Source: an uncultured Acidimicrobiales bacterium (GTDB lineage: Bacteria; Actinomycetota; Acidimicrobiia; Acidimicrobiales; SZUA-35). Taken from it: a DNA stretch of 64,000 nucleotides. Positions within the stretch are counted from its first letter, which is position 1; every line of letters begins with the position of its first letter. The notes under the pieces were generated by a model that saw only the letters and a program-made list of their open reading frames with translations, was not told where the DNA came from and searched no databases. The stretch is taken from positions 153,267 through 217,266 of the forward strand of contig CAKZXA010000032.1 of NCBI GenBank assembly GCA_937922045.1. Direction: 5' to 3'. A program made the position numbers and the translations under genes. This document shows, piece after piece, positions 28,091-36,490 of this stretch.

Positions 28091-28986
28091 CGTCGGCGGC
28101 GTGGCAGTTTGTGGCAGCAACCGTGCTACTCGCAGCCTGGGCCTGGGTTTTAGGCAAACCGGTGCTGACAAACTGGAGTCGTCGCCGTCGGAACGATCGA
28201 TTCGACTATCGGCGCGCCGAGGGCGGCCCCGAAACCAGGTGGTCTCGTCGATGGCGTGGCCGGCCACGCCCTGTAATGACCTGGCGAGCACAGCCCTTGT
28301 TTGCTCGTCGCCTCCAGTTCATGCTGGCGCTCGCCTTATCAAGCGTCTTTTCCCTCTTCCTGGCCATCGCCTTTGGCGGACAGTTCGTCCGACTCTTCAT
28401 CACGATGATCGCAAGTCTCGGGATCTCTCTGGTCGTCGCCGTGATTGTTGGCACCGTCCAACTTCGACAAGCCGAATGGGACCGTGACCTCGACCTGGCC
28501 TGGCAGGTGCATGGCAGTAAGCCCGTGTCGGGGGATGTCGGGGTAGCGCCGCTAGAGGCCGACGATCTTGGCCTCGCCAGCTACCTCGCTGGCCAGGAGG
28601 CCGGGTGGCGATCGGACGGCCTTGAACCGCTGGTCTTCGAGCCCCTCGACTTCGACGATGTCTTCGACGGCATGAGGGTTGCCGCCGCCTACGACGAGCT
28701 CCGCACCCTGTCGGCCGGCATTGAGGATGAGGATGAGGATGAGCCGGTAGAGAACGATGAGGATGAACCGGTAGAGATCGATGACGGTGATATTGGGGTC
28801 GATGATGCTGGGGTCGATGATGCTGAGGACGAGGGGCAGGGTCCGGTATTCACCGCCGCGCCCGAGGCTGGCGCAAAGCAGGCTTCGGCCCGTGCTCGCC
28901 GCTCAAAGCGCCGAAAGGCACGACCGATCCACATCGAGTCGAGCCTCGATGAACACGACGATCAACGTACCTCGGGCAACCGGTAG
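28087..28986 (+). CDS. Membrane protein with acidic repeat tail (hypothetical)
   Basis: The 299-residue product has one N-terminal membrane segment, a basic loop, then a hydrophobic block (about res 78-125) that can hold two more. The cytoplasmic-looking C-terminal half includes an acidic low-complexity stretch of E/D repeats (EDEDEDEPVENDEDEPVE) and GVDDAGVDDAE, followed by a basic cluster (KRRKARP). I recognise no family. The GTG at 28087 overlaps the moaC stop by 4 nt, so translation is coupled to moaC, but nothing in it suggests a cofactor role. The acidic repeats come from short DNA repeats at ~28725-28830. Confidence 0.75.
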   Translation: MTSAAWQFVAATVLLAAWAWVLGKPVLTNWSRRRRNDRFDYRRAEGGPETRWSRRWRGRPRPVMTWRAQPLFARRLQFMLALALSSVFSLFLAIAFGGQFVRLFITMIASLGISLVVAVIVGTVQLRQAEWDRDLDLAWQVHGSKPVSGDVGVAPLEADDLGLASYLAGQEAGWRSDGLEPLVFEPLDFDDVFDGMRVAAAYDELRTLSAGIEDEDEDEPVENDEDEPVEIDDGDIGVDDAGVDDAEDEGQGPVFTAAPEAGAKQASARARRSKRRKARPIHIESSLDEHDDQRTSGNR

Positions 28987-29070
28987 TTGGCCGATGCCGG
29001 ACGCCCTGTTTGGCCGCGTGAATCGAAACGCGAAGGCGTCGACAGCGCGCTATCCTGACGTTTCGTATTT

Positions 29071-29145
<75 letters not shown>

Positions 29146-29149
29146 TTTT

Positions 29150-29176
29150 ACGAAGTCCGTCCTCGACGGACTTCGT
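29150..29176 (+). terminator. Hairpin terminator after tRNA-Ala
   Basis: A perfect 12-bp stem, ACGAAGTCCGTC/GACGGACTTCGT, with a 3-nt loop (CTC) starts 6 nt after the tRNA. It is followed by only a weak T-rich stretch (GGGTTTAG). The strong stem and position make it the likely end of the tRNA transcript. Confidence 0.75.
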
Positions 29177-29209
29177 CTGGGTTTAGGGGTGCACTAGCCT
29201 TGAGGGACC

Positions 29210-30196
29210 GTGACTGTGCCCGAGAAAAGGACCCCTGCCCCTGTGGTTGAGGCGGTCGACGCTCATCACCACCTGTGGGATGTCGAAACCCGCTTTGGGT
29301 CCTACACGCTGGATGATCTCCAGGCCGACGTACGCCTCTTCCCAGCGGTGACCCAGACGGTGTTTGTCGACTGTGGATCGAGCTACCGCATCGATGGCCC
29401 CGAACACCTGAAGCCGGTGGGAGAAACAGAATACGTCGCCCGATACGCCTCCGAGGCGGCCGCCGGCTCCGGGGTGCGTATCGCTGGCATTGTCGGCCAT
29501 GCTGATCTATGTCTGGGCGATGGGGTAGAAGAAGTGCTCGAGGCACACCTCGAGGCGGCAAACGGGCTCTTTCGAGGTATCAGGCAGAGCGGAGCTCACG
29601 ACCCTACGGGCACCGTGGATTCGCCGCGTCATCGCCGACCGCTGGATCTTTATCGTCAGGACGGTTTCCGACGTGGCGCCGCGGCCTTGGCCGAACGAGG
29701 CTTGAGCTTCGACGCCTGGCAGTACTACTTCCAGCTCGACGACCTCTACGAGCTTGGAGTAGCCGTTCCCGCTCTGCCCATCATCGTCAACCACCTTGGA
29801 GGCCCCCTCGGCGTCGGGCCTTATGCCGGACGGCGTGAGGAGATCTGGACGGAGACAAAACGAGGCCTTGCTCGTCTCGCCCAGCTCGACAACACCACCG
29901 TAAAGCTTGGAGGTATCGGCATGGTCCGATACGGGACGGGGTGGGAACAGCGGGATCGAGCGGTTGTGCCGGAAGAGATCGCTGCCCACTGGGCCGAGAT
30001 GATCTCCTGGACGATTGATTGCTTTGGGCCCGACCGGTGCATGTTTGAGTCGAATTTCCCGGTCGACGCGGAAACGGTGACCTACGACAGCCTGTGGCAA
30101 GCATTTACGCTGCTGGCCGCACAGTACAGCCCGGCTGAGCGCCACCAACTCTTCGCCGGTACCGCTCGCAGGGTGTACGACCTGCCGTCGCCTTGA
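29210..30196 (+). CDS. Amidohydrolase family protein (amidohydrolase_2 / lactonase-like)
   Basis: A 328-residue TIM-barrel amidohydrolase. The HxH metal/active-site motif is at the first strand (VDAHHHLWD), followed by GLFRGIRQSG, a LPIIVNHLGG strand and FESNFPVD near the C-terminus with the last-strand acidic residue. The HHHLWD start is typical of L-fuconolactonase/2-pyrone-4,6-dicarboxylate lactonase relatives (PF04909). The substrate cannot be read from sequence. GTG 29210 is used; a GTG two codons later is equally possible. It stands alone between the tRNA and the epimerase. Confidence 0.85.
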   Translation: MTVPEKRTPAPVVEAVDAHHHLWDVETRFGSYTLDDLQADVRLFPAVTQTVFVDCGSSYRIDGPEHLKPVGETEYVARYASEAAAGSGVRIAGIVGHADLCLGDGVEEVLEAHLEAANGLFRGIRQSGAHDPTGTVDSPRHRRPLDLYRQDGFRRGAAALAERGLSFDAWQYYFQLDDLYELGVAVPALPIIVNHLGGPLGVGPYAGRREEIWTETKRGLARLAQLDNTTVKLGGIGMVRYGTGWEQRDRAVVPEEIAAHWAEMISWTIDCFGPDRCMFESNFPVDAETVTYDSLWQAFTLLAAQYSPAERHQLFAGTARRVYDLPSP

Positions 30197-30318
30197 GGCG
30201 GTTGACGGCTCCAACGAAGCTCTATACTCAACTTCGCTAGGTGGGTGTGGCGGGACGTGTGTTTTTACATGTGCCGTCGCGGCCCGCCTCCATGTTCCGG
30301 AAGGATGAGAGCCACGAG

Positions 30319-31398
30319 ATGAGCATCGCAATTGTGACAGGATCAGCTGGTCTGATCGGGTCGGAGGCAAGTCGTCACTTTGCCGCAAAAGGCATGACGG
30401 TCGTTGGGGTTGACAACGACATGCGACAGGAGTTCTTTGGGCCTGAGGCCTCGACGAGATGGCAGCAGCAGCAGCTCGAGTCGGAACTGGGCAACGACTA
30501 CGTACATGTCGACGGCGATATCCGCGATATGGACCTGATCGACAATCTGTTCGCCAAGTACGGCAACGACATCGAGCTCGTCGTTCATACCGCAGCCCAA
30601 CCATCGCACGATTGGGCGGCTTCCGCTCCTCACATCGATTTCACCGTGAACGCCAACGGAACGCTCAACATGCTCGAGGCCACTCGGGCTCACTGTTCAG
30701 ACGCTGTGTTCGTCTTCACCTCGACCAATAAGGTCTACGGAGACACGCCGAATCGGCTGCCCCTTCACGAGACCGAAACCCGCTGGGAGATTGCAGACGA
30801 TCATCCCTACGCTGATGGCATCAGCGAGGACATGTCGATCGACAATACGCTGCACAGCCTTTTCGGCGCTTCCAAAGTAGCTGCTGATGTGCTCGTCCAG
30901 GAGTATGGCCGCTACTTCGATATGAAGACCTCAATCTTCCGCGGTGGCTGTCTCACCGGACCTAACCATTCAGGCACGCAGCTCCACGGCTTTCTGGCCT
31001 ACCTCATGAAGTGCACCGTGACCGGAAACCCGTACACCGTGTTCGGCTACAACGGCAAGCAGGTCCGCGACAACATCCACAGTCACGACTTGATCCAGGC
31101 CTTCGACCACTTCTTTCAGGCGCCTCGTAGCGGTGAGGTGTACAACATGGGTGGGGCCCGGTTTAGCCACTGCTCGATGCGTGAGGCAATCTCGTTGTGC
31201 CAGGAGATTGCGGGCCGTGAACTTCAGCACAGCTACGCCGAAGACAATCGGGTAGGCGACCACATCTGGTATGTGAGCGATGTCTCGAAGTTCCAGTCTC
31301 ACTATCCCGGCTGGCAGCTCACGAAGAACGTGAATGACATTCTCACCGAGATGTACGAGGCAAATGTGGAGCGGTGGTCTGCTGAAGGCGTGTCATAG
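30319..31398 (+). CDS. NAD-dependent sugar epimerase (CDP-paratose-2-epimerase-like), YxxxK Tyr replaced by Phe
   Basis: An extended SDR of 359 residues with the NAD motif [11 protein letters not shown] at the N-terminus, the [11 protein letters not shown] segment and [11 protein letters not shown]. This layout is that of CDP-paratose/CDP-tyvelose 2-epimerase relatives. The active-site segment reads SLFGASK, so the usual catalytic Tyr is Phe. I believe some relatives share this, and the enzyme may use a different acid/base or be inactive. ATG 30319 starts directly at the Rossmann fold; GTG 30241 or ATG 30292 would add a tail. It lies 3 nt before the WecG-like gene and is probably co-transcribed with it. 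Confidence 0.82.
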   Translation: MSIAIVTGSAGLIGSEASRHFAAKGMTVVGVDNDMRQEFFGPEASTRWQQQQLESELGNDYVHVDGDIRDMDLIDNLFAKYGNDIELVVHTAAQPSHDWAASAPHIDFTVNANGTLNMLEATRAHCSDAVFVFTSTNKVYGDTPNRLPLHETETRWEIADDHPYADGISEDMSIDNTLHSLFGASKVAADVLVQEYGRYFDMKTSIFRGGCLTGPNHSGTQLHGFLAYLMKCTVTGNPYTVFGYNGKQVRDNIHSHDLIQAFDHFFQAPRSGEVYNMGGARFSHCSMREAISLCQEIAGRELQHSYAEDNRVGDHIWYVSDVSKFQSHYPGWQLTKNVNDILTEMYEANVERWSAEGVS

Positions 31399-31401
31399 TT
31401 C

Positions 31402-32214
31402 ATGATCGACAAGGGTAAGAAGAACGTTCTTGGCGTTGGTATCGATGCGGTCGACTACGAAGCCGTCGTGTCCAGGATTGTCGACGCCGCCGAGCGTCGG
31501 GTCCCTCTCGCCGTCTCGGCTACTGCTGTGCACGGCCTGATGGAAGCTGTCACCGACCCGGTACATCGACACCGGCTCAACAGCCTCGAACTTGTCGTAC
31601 CCGATGGTCAACCGGTTCGATGGGCGCTCAACATCCTTCACGGCACCGAGCTCGTCGATCGAGTCTACGGGCCGAACCTCATGCTGGAGACGTGTCGAGC
31701 CGCCGCTGAACACGACCTTGGTGTCTACCTTTTCGGTGGAACCGATGATCTCCTGGCCGAGCTGCAACGAAATCTCGTCACCAAGTTTCCGACCCTGCGG
31801 ATCGTTCGAGCGAGGGCTTCGAGGTTCCGCACCCTCGATGAGGCAGAGAAACAGGAGCTCGTCGACGACATCAACGCCAGCGGGGCTTCGATCCTCTGCG
31901 TTGGCCTTGGCTGTCCCCGGCAGGAGGTGTGGGCTTACGAGTTCAAGGACGAGGTTCGCATGCCGGTACTAGCCGTGGGCGCTGCGTTCAACTTCCATGC
32001 TGGCCTGCTGGATCAGGCCCCTTCAAAACTTGGCGACTGGGGACTCGAATGGGCGTATCGGTTTTTCAAAGAGCCCAAGCGCCTGTGGCGGCGTTACATG
32101 ATCCTCAACCCGTACTATCTCGCCCTTCTCGCCCGGCAAAAGCTGGGTTTTGGTACCGCGCGATTTGACCTGTCAAACACGATCGAACCGGTGGATGAAG
32201 TGCTCTATGGCTGA
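31402..32214 (+). CDS. WecG/TagA/CpsF family glycosyltransferase
   Basis: The 270-residue protein shows the GT26 pattern: RVYGPNLMLETCRAA, GVYLFGGTDDLL, ILCVGLGCPRQEVWA, and the C-terminal GLEWAYRFFKEPKRLWRRY. TagA-type enzymes add N-acetylmannosamine(uronic acid) or a related sugar to a polyprenyl-linked primer at the cytoplasmic face of the membrane; the basic C-terminal helix mediates membrane contact. Paired with the upstream sugar epimerase it suggests assembly of an envelope glycan. Confidence 0.9.
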   Translation: MIDKGKKNVLGVGIDAVDYEAVVSRIVDAAERRVPLAVSATAVHGLMEAVTDPVHRHRLNSLELVVPDGQPVRWALNILHGTELVDRVYGPNLMLETCRAAAEHDLGVYLFGGTDDLLAELQRNLVTKFPTLRIVRARASRFRTLDEAEKQELVDDINASGASILCVGLGCPRQEVWAYEFKDEVRMPVLAVGAAFNFHAGLLDQAPSKLGDWGLEWAYRFFKEPKRLWRRYMILNPYYLALLARQKLGFGTARFDLSNTIEPVDEVLYG

Positions 32215-32386
32215 CAACTTTCGTCGAATGTAGGGACCTGGGTAAAAGCTCCTTTCACGCCCTGAGTCGGCCCACTCACCGGTTCTCGTCGACTATGTTT
32301 ATTGTTGCCCACGAATGGGCGGTGTTGGTTGAGGCGTAAACAAGCATGCCTCGGTCTACATGATGCGGCGAGAAAGGTACATCAGC

Positions 32387-33208
32387 ATGGATACTGGTGA
32401 CGGTTCTTTACCGTACCCCGGTCTGGGCAGACTGTTCTTATTGATGGGAATAGCGTCTGTGGTGGCGCTGGCTTGGTTAGGCCTTCAGATGGCCCCCTCA
32501 GCGATTGCCCAAGGCCAAAACCAGGACGCTGTTCCTGACGAAGAGCACGCCAGCGTGCTCTCAAACCAGGCACGGTTTACGGGCCCCGGTGAGGTGTGGC
32601 CCCCTCAGCCTGTTGGTGCCATCGACATGGTTGATGGCGACCTGCCAGCGGCTGAAACGGCTAGCGAACGGCTGGCAGAGGTCGAGCTGCGGGTGCAAGC
32701 CGCACAGGCCAACGCTGCCAACGGCGCTGAGCCAGCCGCAGCTGGCCCCTCGCAGATCTTCCTGAACGATGCGGGCGTTGCTGAAGCCCTCGGCGATGAC
32801 TATCGATTGGTCGGCTTTGAGAACCGGGACGGATCAGGCAAAGGTCGCTCTGGAGCGGCGCTCGTCTATTTCAGTCGATCCAACAACGCGACGGTTAGGG
32901 GCATCGTTGCCAACGGCCGAGTCAACGATCTAGAGATCCTGCCCGCCGATACCTACCAACCCGCCCTGCTCAGCTCTGAAGAGGTCGAGGCGGTGGAGCT
33001 CGCTCGCCAGCATTGGCGTGCGGCCGGCGACAACCGTATTGATTCGTTGGCTGGGTTCGGCATTCTCGCCTTCCAGCCCGATGGCGAGTATTTCGACACC
33101 CGCATGGTGTATGTAAGTTTCCACGTCGACGAAGACGCTCGCCCAGAACTTTTGGCCTGGGTCGATCTCAGTCGTGGCGAAATCGTTGATGCCGAGGTGG
33201 AACGATGA
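32387..33208 (+). CDS. Secreted or membrane-anchored hypothetical protein
   Basis: The 273-residue product starts with a signal/anchor segment (LFLLMGIASVVALAWLGLQMA, about res 15-35), then an Ala-rich coil-like stretch and a compact C-terminal domain with no family I recognise. ATG 32387 is preferred because GAGAAAGG lies ~10 nt upstream. Its stop overlaps the start of the next secreted protein (ATGA), so the two are translationally coupled and probably act together outside the cell. Confidence 0.75.
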   Translation: MDTGDGSLPYPGLGRLFLLMGIASVVALAWLGLQMAPSAIAQGQNQDAVPDEEHASVLSNQARFTGPGEVWPPQPVGAIDMVDGDLPAAETASERLAEVELRVQAAQANAANGAEPAAAGPSQIFLNDAGVAEALGDDYRLVGFENRDGSGKGRSGAALVYFSRSNNATVRGIVANGRVNDLEILPADTYQPALLSSEEVEAVELARQHWRAAGDNRIDSLAGFGILAFQPDGEYFDTRMVYVSFHVDEDARPELLAWVDLSRGEIVDAEVER

Positions 33209-35019
33209 ACCGTTCAGAATCCAAGATGAGCCGTCTAGGCGTGCGACTGGGCACGATCGTGGTGGCTGTTGCAGCCCTTGCCTCGGTCGTCGTCGGGACG
33301 ACGCCTTCACCTGCGAGCGCCGCATCGGGCTCGTTCGGCCCGTGGGCCTTCGACTATTCGGTTGATTCGACGTACTTCGATGGCTTGTCGCTCACCGACG
33401 TGACATTGAATGGTACGAAGATGTTCGAACGCATAGGTGTTCCCGCGATGACGGTCTACTACGACAACAACGTTTGTGGCCCCTACGTCGACCGCCTCGG
33501 CGGCACCTTGCAGGATGGCCCCTTCTCAAGCACATTTACTCAAGATGGTGTGCGATGGATGTCGCTCGGTATTACCGATCGCATCGGAAGTTACATCATC
33601 ACTCAGATGTACTATTTCGGCGAGAACGGTGAGCTCGATTTGCACATGTTCTCGAAGGGAATGCAGTGCAACATCCGCCACGACCACTACCCCTTCTGGC
33701 GGATGGACTTCGACGTGGCCGGTTCCGCCGACGACGTGCTTGAACGCCGCACCAGCAACGGCTACGTGAGCGAGTCCCGAGAGTTCTCTCGTTCTGCCAC
33801 GGCTGCCATCGACCATGACTGGCGGGTCCGAGACACGCAGACCGGCGACTACATTTCGATCCAGTTTGACGATGGCAGCTTCGACGTGGGTGGCGTCGTG
33901 ATACCGGAGACTCAATACGTCAACAATCAGGTGTTCGCTCGTCAGTTCCGGTCGTCGGAGATCGAATGGGTAGGCGGGGCATCCCGCACGCTCGGCGGCG
34001 ACAATGACGAACTCATGACCGACCTTGTCGTCTACTACAACGGTTTCATGCCGCACACGCCGGCTGAGGGACCAGACCTCTGGCACTCCACCGGTGTACG
34101 TCTTGGCGTGAATGGCGCCGGAGGCGGCGGTGGTGGCGGTGGCGAAGCAACGATCGGTGATCGCGTTTCGAACCAGGCTGACCAAGGGGTCGGAGGCGTA
34201 GACATCGATCTCTTCAGCGAGGGACGCTCCAACTGGCTCGACTATACGACCACAGCGTCTGATGGTTCCTACAGCTTCACCGTCGACCCCGGATGCTATG
34301 TCATCACCTTCATCGCCCCGGCTGGAGACAGCTTCTCCAGCGGGACCTACGCCAACACCCCCGTGTGTGTATCGGCGGGGGAGACGAACACGACGATTGA
34401 CGCCCAACTCCTTAGCGGAGCCGGAACGACGACCAGCATCGGGGACGCGGTGACAACCACAGCCGGAGCGGCCGCACCAGGGGTCCAAGTCGACCTCTTT
34501 TCGGCGACAGCTGACGGTGGTCGAGACGGCTATCTGCGATCAACACAGACCGACAGCCAAGGGCGCTACAGCTTTCCGGTTGGCGGCGCTGGTTGTTATG
34601 TCGTGACCTTCGTTGCTCCCCAAGGCCAGACCTTCACCAATGGTTCCCAATGGCTCAACCGCTATCGGTGCGTGCAGAACGGGGAACAGGCAACCGATGT
34701 TGATGCCGTCCTCGCCGTCGCCGATGGTTCGGCCCGAATTGGCGATCGCGTAACCGACCGAAACGGCAATGCTGTCGCCGGTGTCGGAACCGATCTGTTC
34801 ACGGCCAACGGCGATGGGTCGCGCGGAAGCTACTTGCGCTCCGATGCGACCGACGGAAGCGGGTTCTACGGGTACGACGTTGGTGCTGGCTGCTATGTCG
34901 TCACCTTCATCGCTCCCTCCGGACGCACCTTCGTGGACAGCGGAACACCATGGTTGAATCGTTCGAGCTGTGTCGTTGCTGGAGAGGTCGACAACGCTGT
35001 CGACGCTGTTCTCAACTAG
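33205..35019 (+). CDS. Secreted protein: copper-amine-oxidase-like core plus three SdrD-B-like repeats
   Basis: A 604-residue exported protein with a Sec signal ending near ASAASG (~res 38-42). Residues ~45-300 resemble the catalytic core of copper amine oxidases: an HxH (H159/H161) in RHDHYPFWRMDFDVAG, where the family has HxHFFSFRLDMDVDG-like sequence, and H284 in NGFMPHTPAEGP. The TPQ cofactor motif N-Y-[DE] reads S-Y-I (~129-131). After a Gly-rich linker come three ~95-residue repeats starting ATIGDRV, TSIGDAV and ARIGDRV, each with a GCYVxTFxAP core; these are prealbumin-like/SdrD B-type surface modules. The oxidase resemblance is from memory of the family and is moderate. Confidence 0.7.
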   Translation: MNRSESKMSRLGVRLGTIVVAVAALASVVVGTTPSPASAASGSFGPWAFDYSVDSTYFDGLSLTDVTLNGTKMFERIGVPAMTVYYDNNVCGPYVDRLGGTLQDGPFSSTFTQDGVRWMSLGITDRIGSYIITQMYYFGENGELDLHMFSKGMQCNIRHDHYPFWRMDFDVAGSADDVLERRTSNGYVSESREFSRSATAAIDHDWRVRDTQTGDYISIQFDDGSFDVGGVVIPETQYVNNQVFARQFRSSEIEWVGGASRTLGGDNDELMTDLVVYYNGFMPHTPAEGPDLWHSTGVRLGVNGAGGGGGGGGEATIGDRVSNQADQGVGGVDIDLFSEGRSNWLDYTTTASDGSYSFTVDPGCYVITFIAPAGDSFSSGTYANTPVCVSAGETNTTIDAQLLSGAGTTTSIGDAVTTTAGAAAPGVQVDLFSATADGGRDGYLRSTQTDSQGRYSFPVGGAGCYVVTFVAPQGQTFTNGSQWLNRYRCVQNGEQATDVDAVLAVADGSARIGDRVTDRNGNAVAGVGTDLFTANGDGSRGSYLRSDATDGSGFYGYDVGAGCYVVTFIAPSGRTFVDSGTPWLNRSSCVVAGEVDNAVDAVLN

Positions 35020-35031
35020 CCGCGGTTACTC

Positions 35032-35079
35032 ATGGGCCACAAGCGCTTCGTCTGTGGTGGGCGAATCGCTTGTGCCCAT
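35032..35079 (+). terminator. Candidate terminator hairpin after the repeat protein
   Basis: ATGGGCCACAAGCG (35032-35045) pairs with CGCTTGTGCCCAT (35067-35079): 13 bp with a single bulged C and a 21-nt loop. There is no U tract. It lies between two co-directional genes and is a plausible transcription end for the envelope operon. Confidence 0.55.
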
Positions 35080-35172
35080 CGTGGTTTCGGGCCCCGTTAG
35101 CGTCACTCCATCGTTAGAGATAGTCTCTGGCCTGTAGACCAGAACGCTAGCTATCCATGTGGGATTGAAACG

Positions 35173-36429
35173 ATGCAACCTGTGTACCCGCCCGAGGCCG
35201 ATACCTACCGGCAAACGATTCGGGCCTTTCTCGACAAGAACCTCCCCGAAGGATGGGAGGGCATCGGAGCTCTCTCCCCTCAGGACCGGGGTGCCTTCCA
35301 TCAGCAATGGCGCTCGACGTTGGCAGCCAACAACCTGCTGGCTCCGAATTGGCCGACGCAGTATGGCGGGGGAGGGTTGTCACACATCGAGCACGTGATC
35401 CTGAACGAGGAGTTCGCCCGACGAGGAGTACCGACCTCGGGACCCAACGATGGCTTCAGTATCGGCATGGTGGGCAACACCATCCTGTTTTGGGGCACCG
35501 ACGAGCAGAAAGAGCAGTACATCCCCCGGATTCTCTCAGGGGAAGATCTCTGGTGTCAGGGCTACTCCGAGCCGAACGCAGGCTCCGACCTGGCAAACCT
35601 TGGCTGTCGAGCCGACCTCGACGGTGACGAATGGACGATTAACGGCCAGAAGATCTGGACCTCGAGCGGACAGTCGGCCAACATGGTCTTCGTCTTGGCC
35701 CGCACCGACCCTGATGTGCGCAAGCACAAGGGCATCTCGTTTCTGCTGGTTCCTATGGATCAACCTGGCGTGGAGGTCAGGCCGATTACGAACATCGGAC
35801 GCCACGACCACTTCAACGAGGTCTTCTTCACGGACGCTGTTTGCCCCAAGGACAATGTTCTAGGCGGCGTCAACAATGGCTGGGCTGTCGGCAACACGCT
35901 GTTGGGCTTCGAGCGAGGTGTGGGAGCGACAACAACCCACCTTCGCTACCGAGCGGAGATCGACCAGTTCATCGAACTTGCTCGCGAGCGCGACCGGCTC
36001 GACGATCCGTTGGTTCGCCAAGACATCGCCCGGTTCCATTCGAAGGTTGAGATCATGCGCTATCAGGGCATGCAGGCCCTAACTCGCTATCTGGGCGGGG
36101 ATCAACCCGGCCCAGAGTCGTCGATCGGCAAGCTCTTTTGGAGCCACTACCACCAAGAGATCACCGAATCGGCTATCAACCTGCTCGGGATGGAGGGCCA
36201 GATTGGCTTCGGGGAGGAGACCCGTTCGGGTCTGCAGACCGCTGAGCTGGGTACGCCGAACACAGCGGCAAACTGGATGAATAGCTTCTTCGTCGCTCGT
36301 CCTGGCACCATCTACGCCGGCACCTCAGAGGTGCAGCGAAACATTATCGGGGAACGAGTGCTGGGCTTGCCTAAAGAACCGCGGGCCGACACCGGCTCGT
36401 GGAAGGAAAGCCAGGCTGCTTACTCCTAG
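35173..36429 (+). CDS. Acyl-CoA dehydrogenase
   Basis: A 418-residue acyl-CoA dehydrogenase with all three fold parts: an N-terminal helical domain, the middle beta domain with CQGYSEPNAGSDLA and WTINGQKIWTS, and the C-terminal helical domain ending in IYAGTSEVQRNIIGERVLGLP, the FAD/dimer segment of the family. It oxidises acyl-CoA to enoyl-CoA with FAD. The chain-length preference and catalytic base are not assigned. It is a single gene, 153 nt after the preceding one. Confidence 0.9.
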   Translation: MQPVYPPEADTYRQTIRAFLDKNLPEGWEGIGALSPQDRGAFHQQWRSTLAANNLLAPNWPTQYGGGGLSHIEHVILNEEFARRGVPTSGPNDGFSIGMVGNTILFWGTDEQKEQYIPRILSGEDLWCQGYSEPNAGSDLANLGCRADLDGDEWTINGQKIWTSSGQSANMVFVLARTDPDVRKHKGISFLLVPMDQPGVEVRPITNIGRHDHFNEVFFTDAVCPKDNVLGGVNNGWAVGNTLLGFERGVGATTTHLRYRAEIDQFIELARERDRLDDPLVRQDIARFHSKVEIMRYQGMQALTRYLGGDQPGPESSIGKLFWSHYHQEITESAINLLGMEGQIGFGEETRSGLQTAELGTPNTAANWMNSFFVARPGTIYAGTSEVQRNIIGERVLGLPKEPRADTGSWKESQAAYS

Positions 36430-36490
36430 CTCGTGCCGCTCCTCGTTCCTAGAGCGGCCGAGACGAGATGAGATCAGAGAGCGCTTAAGC

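Noticed and set aside
29507..30604. 365-residue antisense frame over the amidohydrolase
   Set aside because: It crosses two real genes and carries no motif; GC-rich antisense frames are often open by chance.
33526..34488. 320-residue antisense frame inside the repeat protein
   Set aside because: No domain and it conflicts with a secreted protein that has a signal peptide and three repeats.
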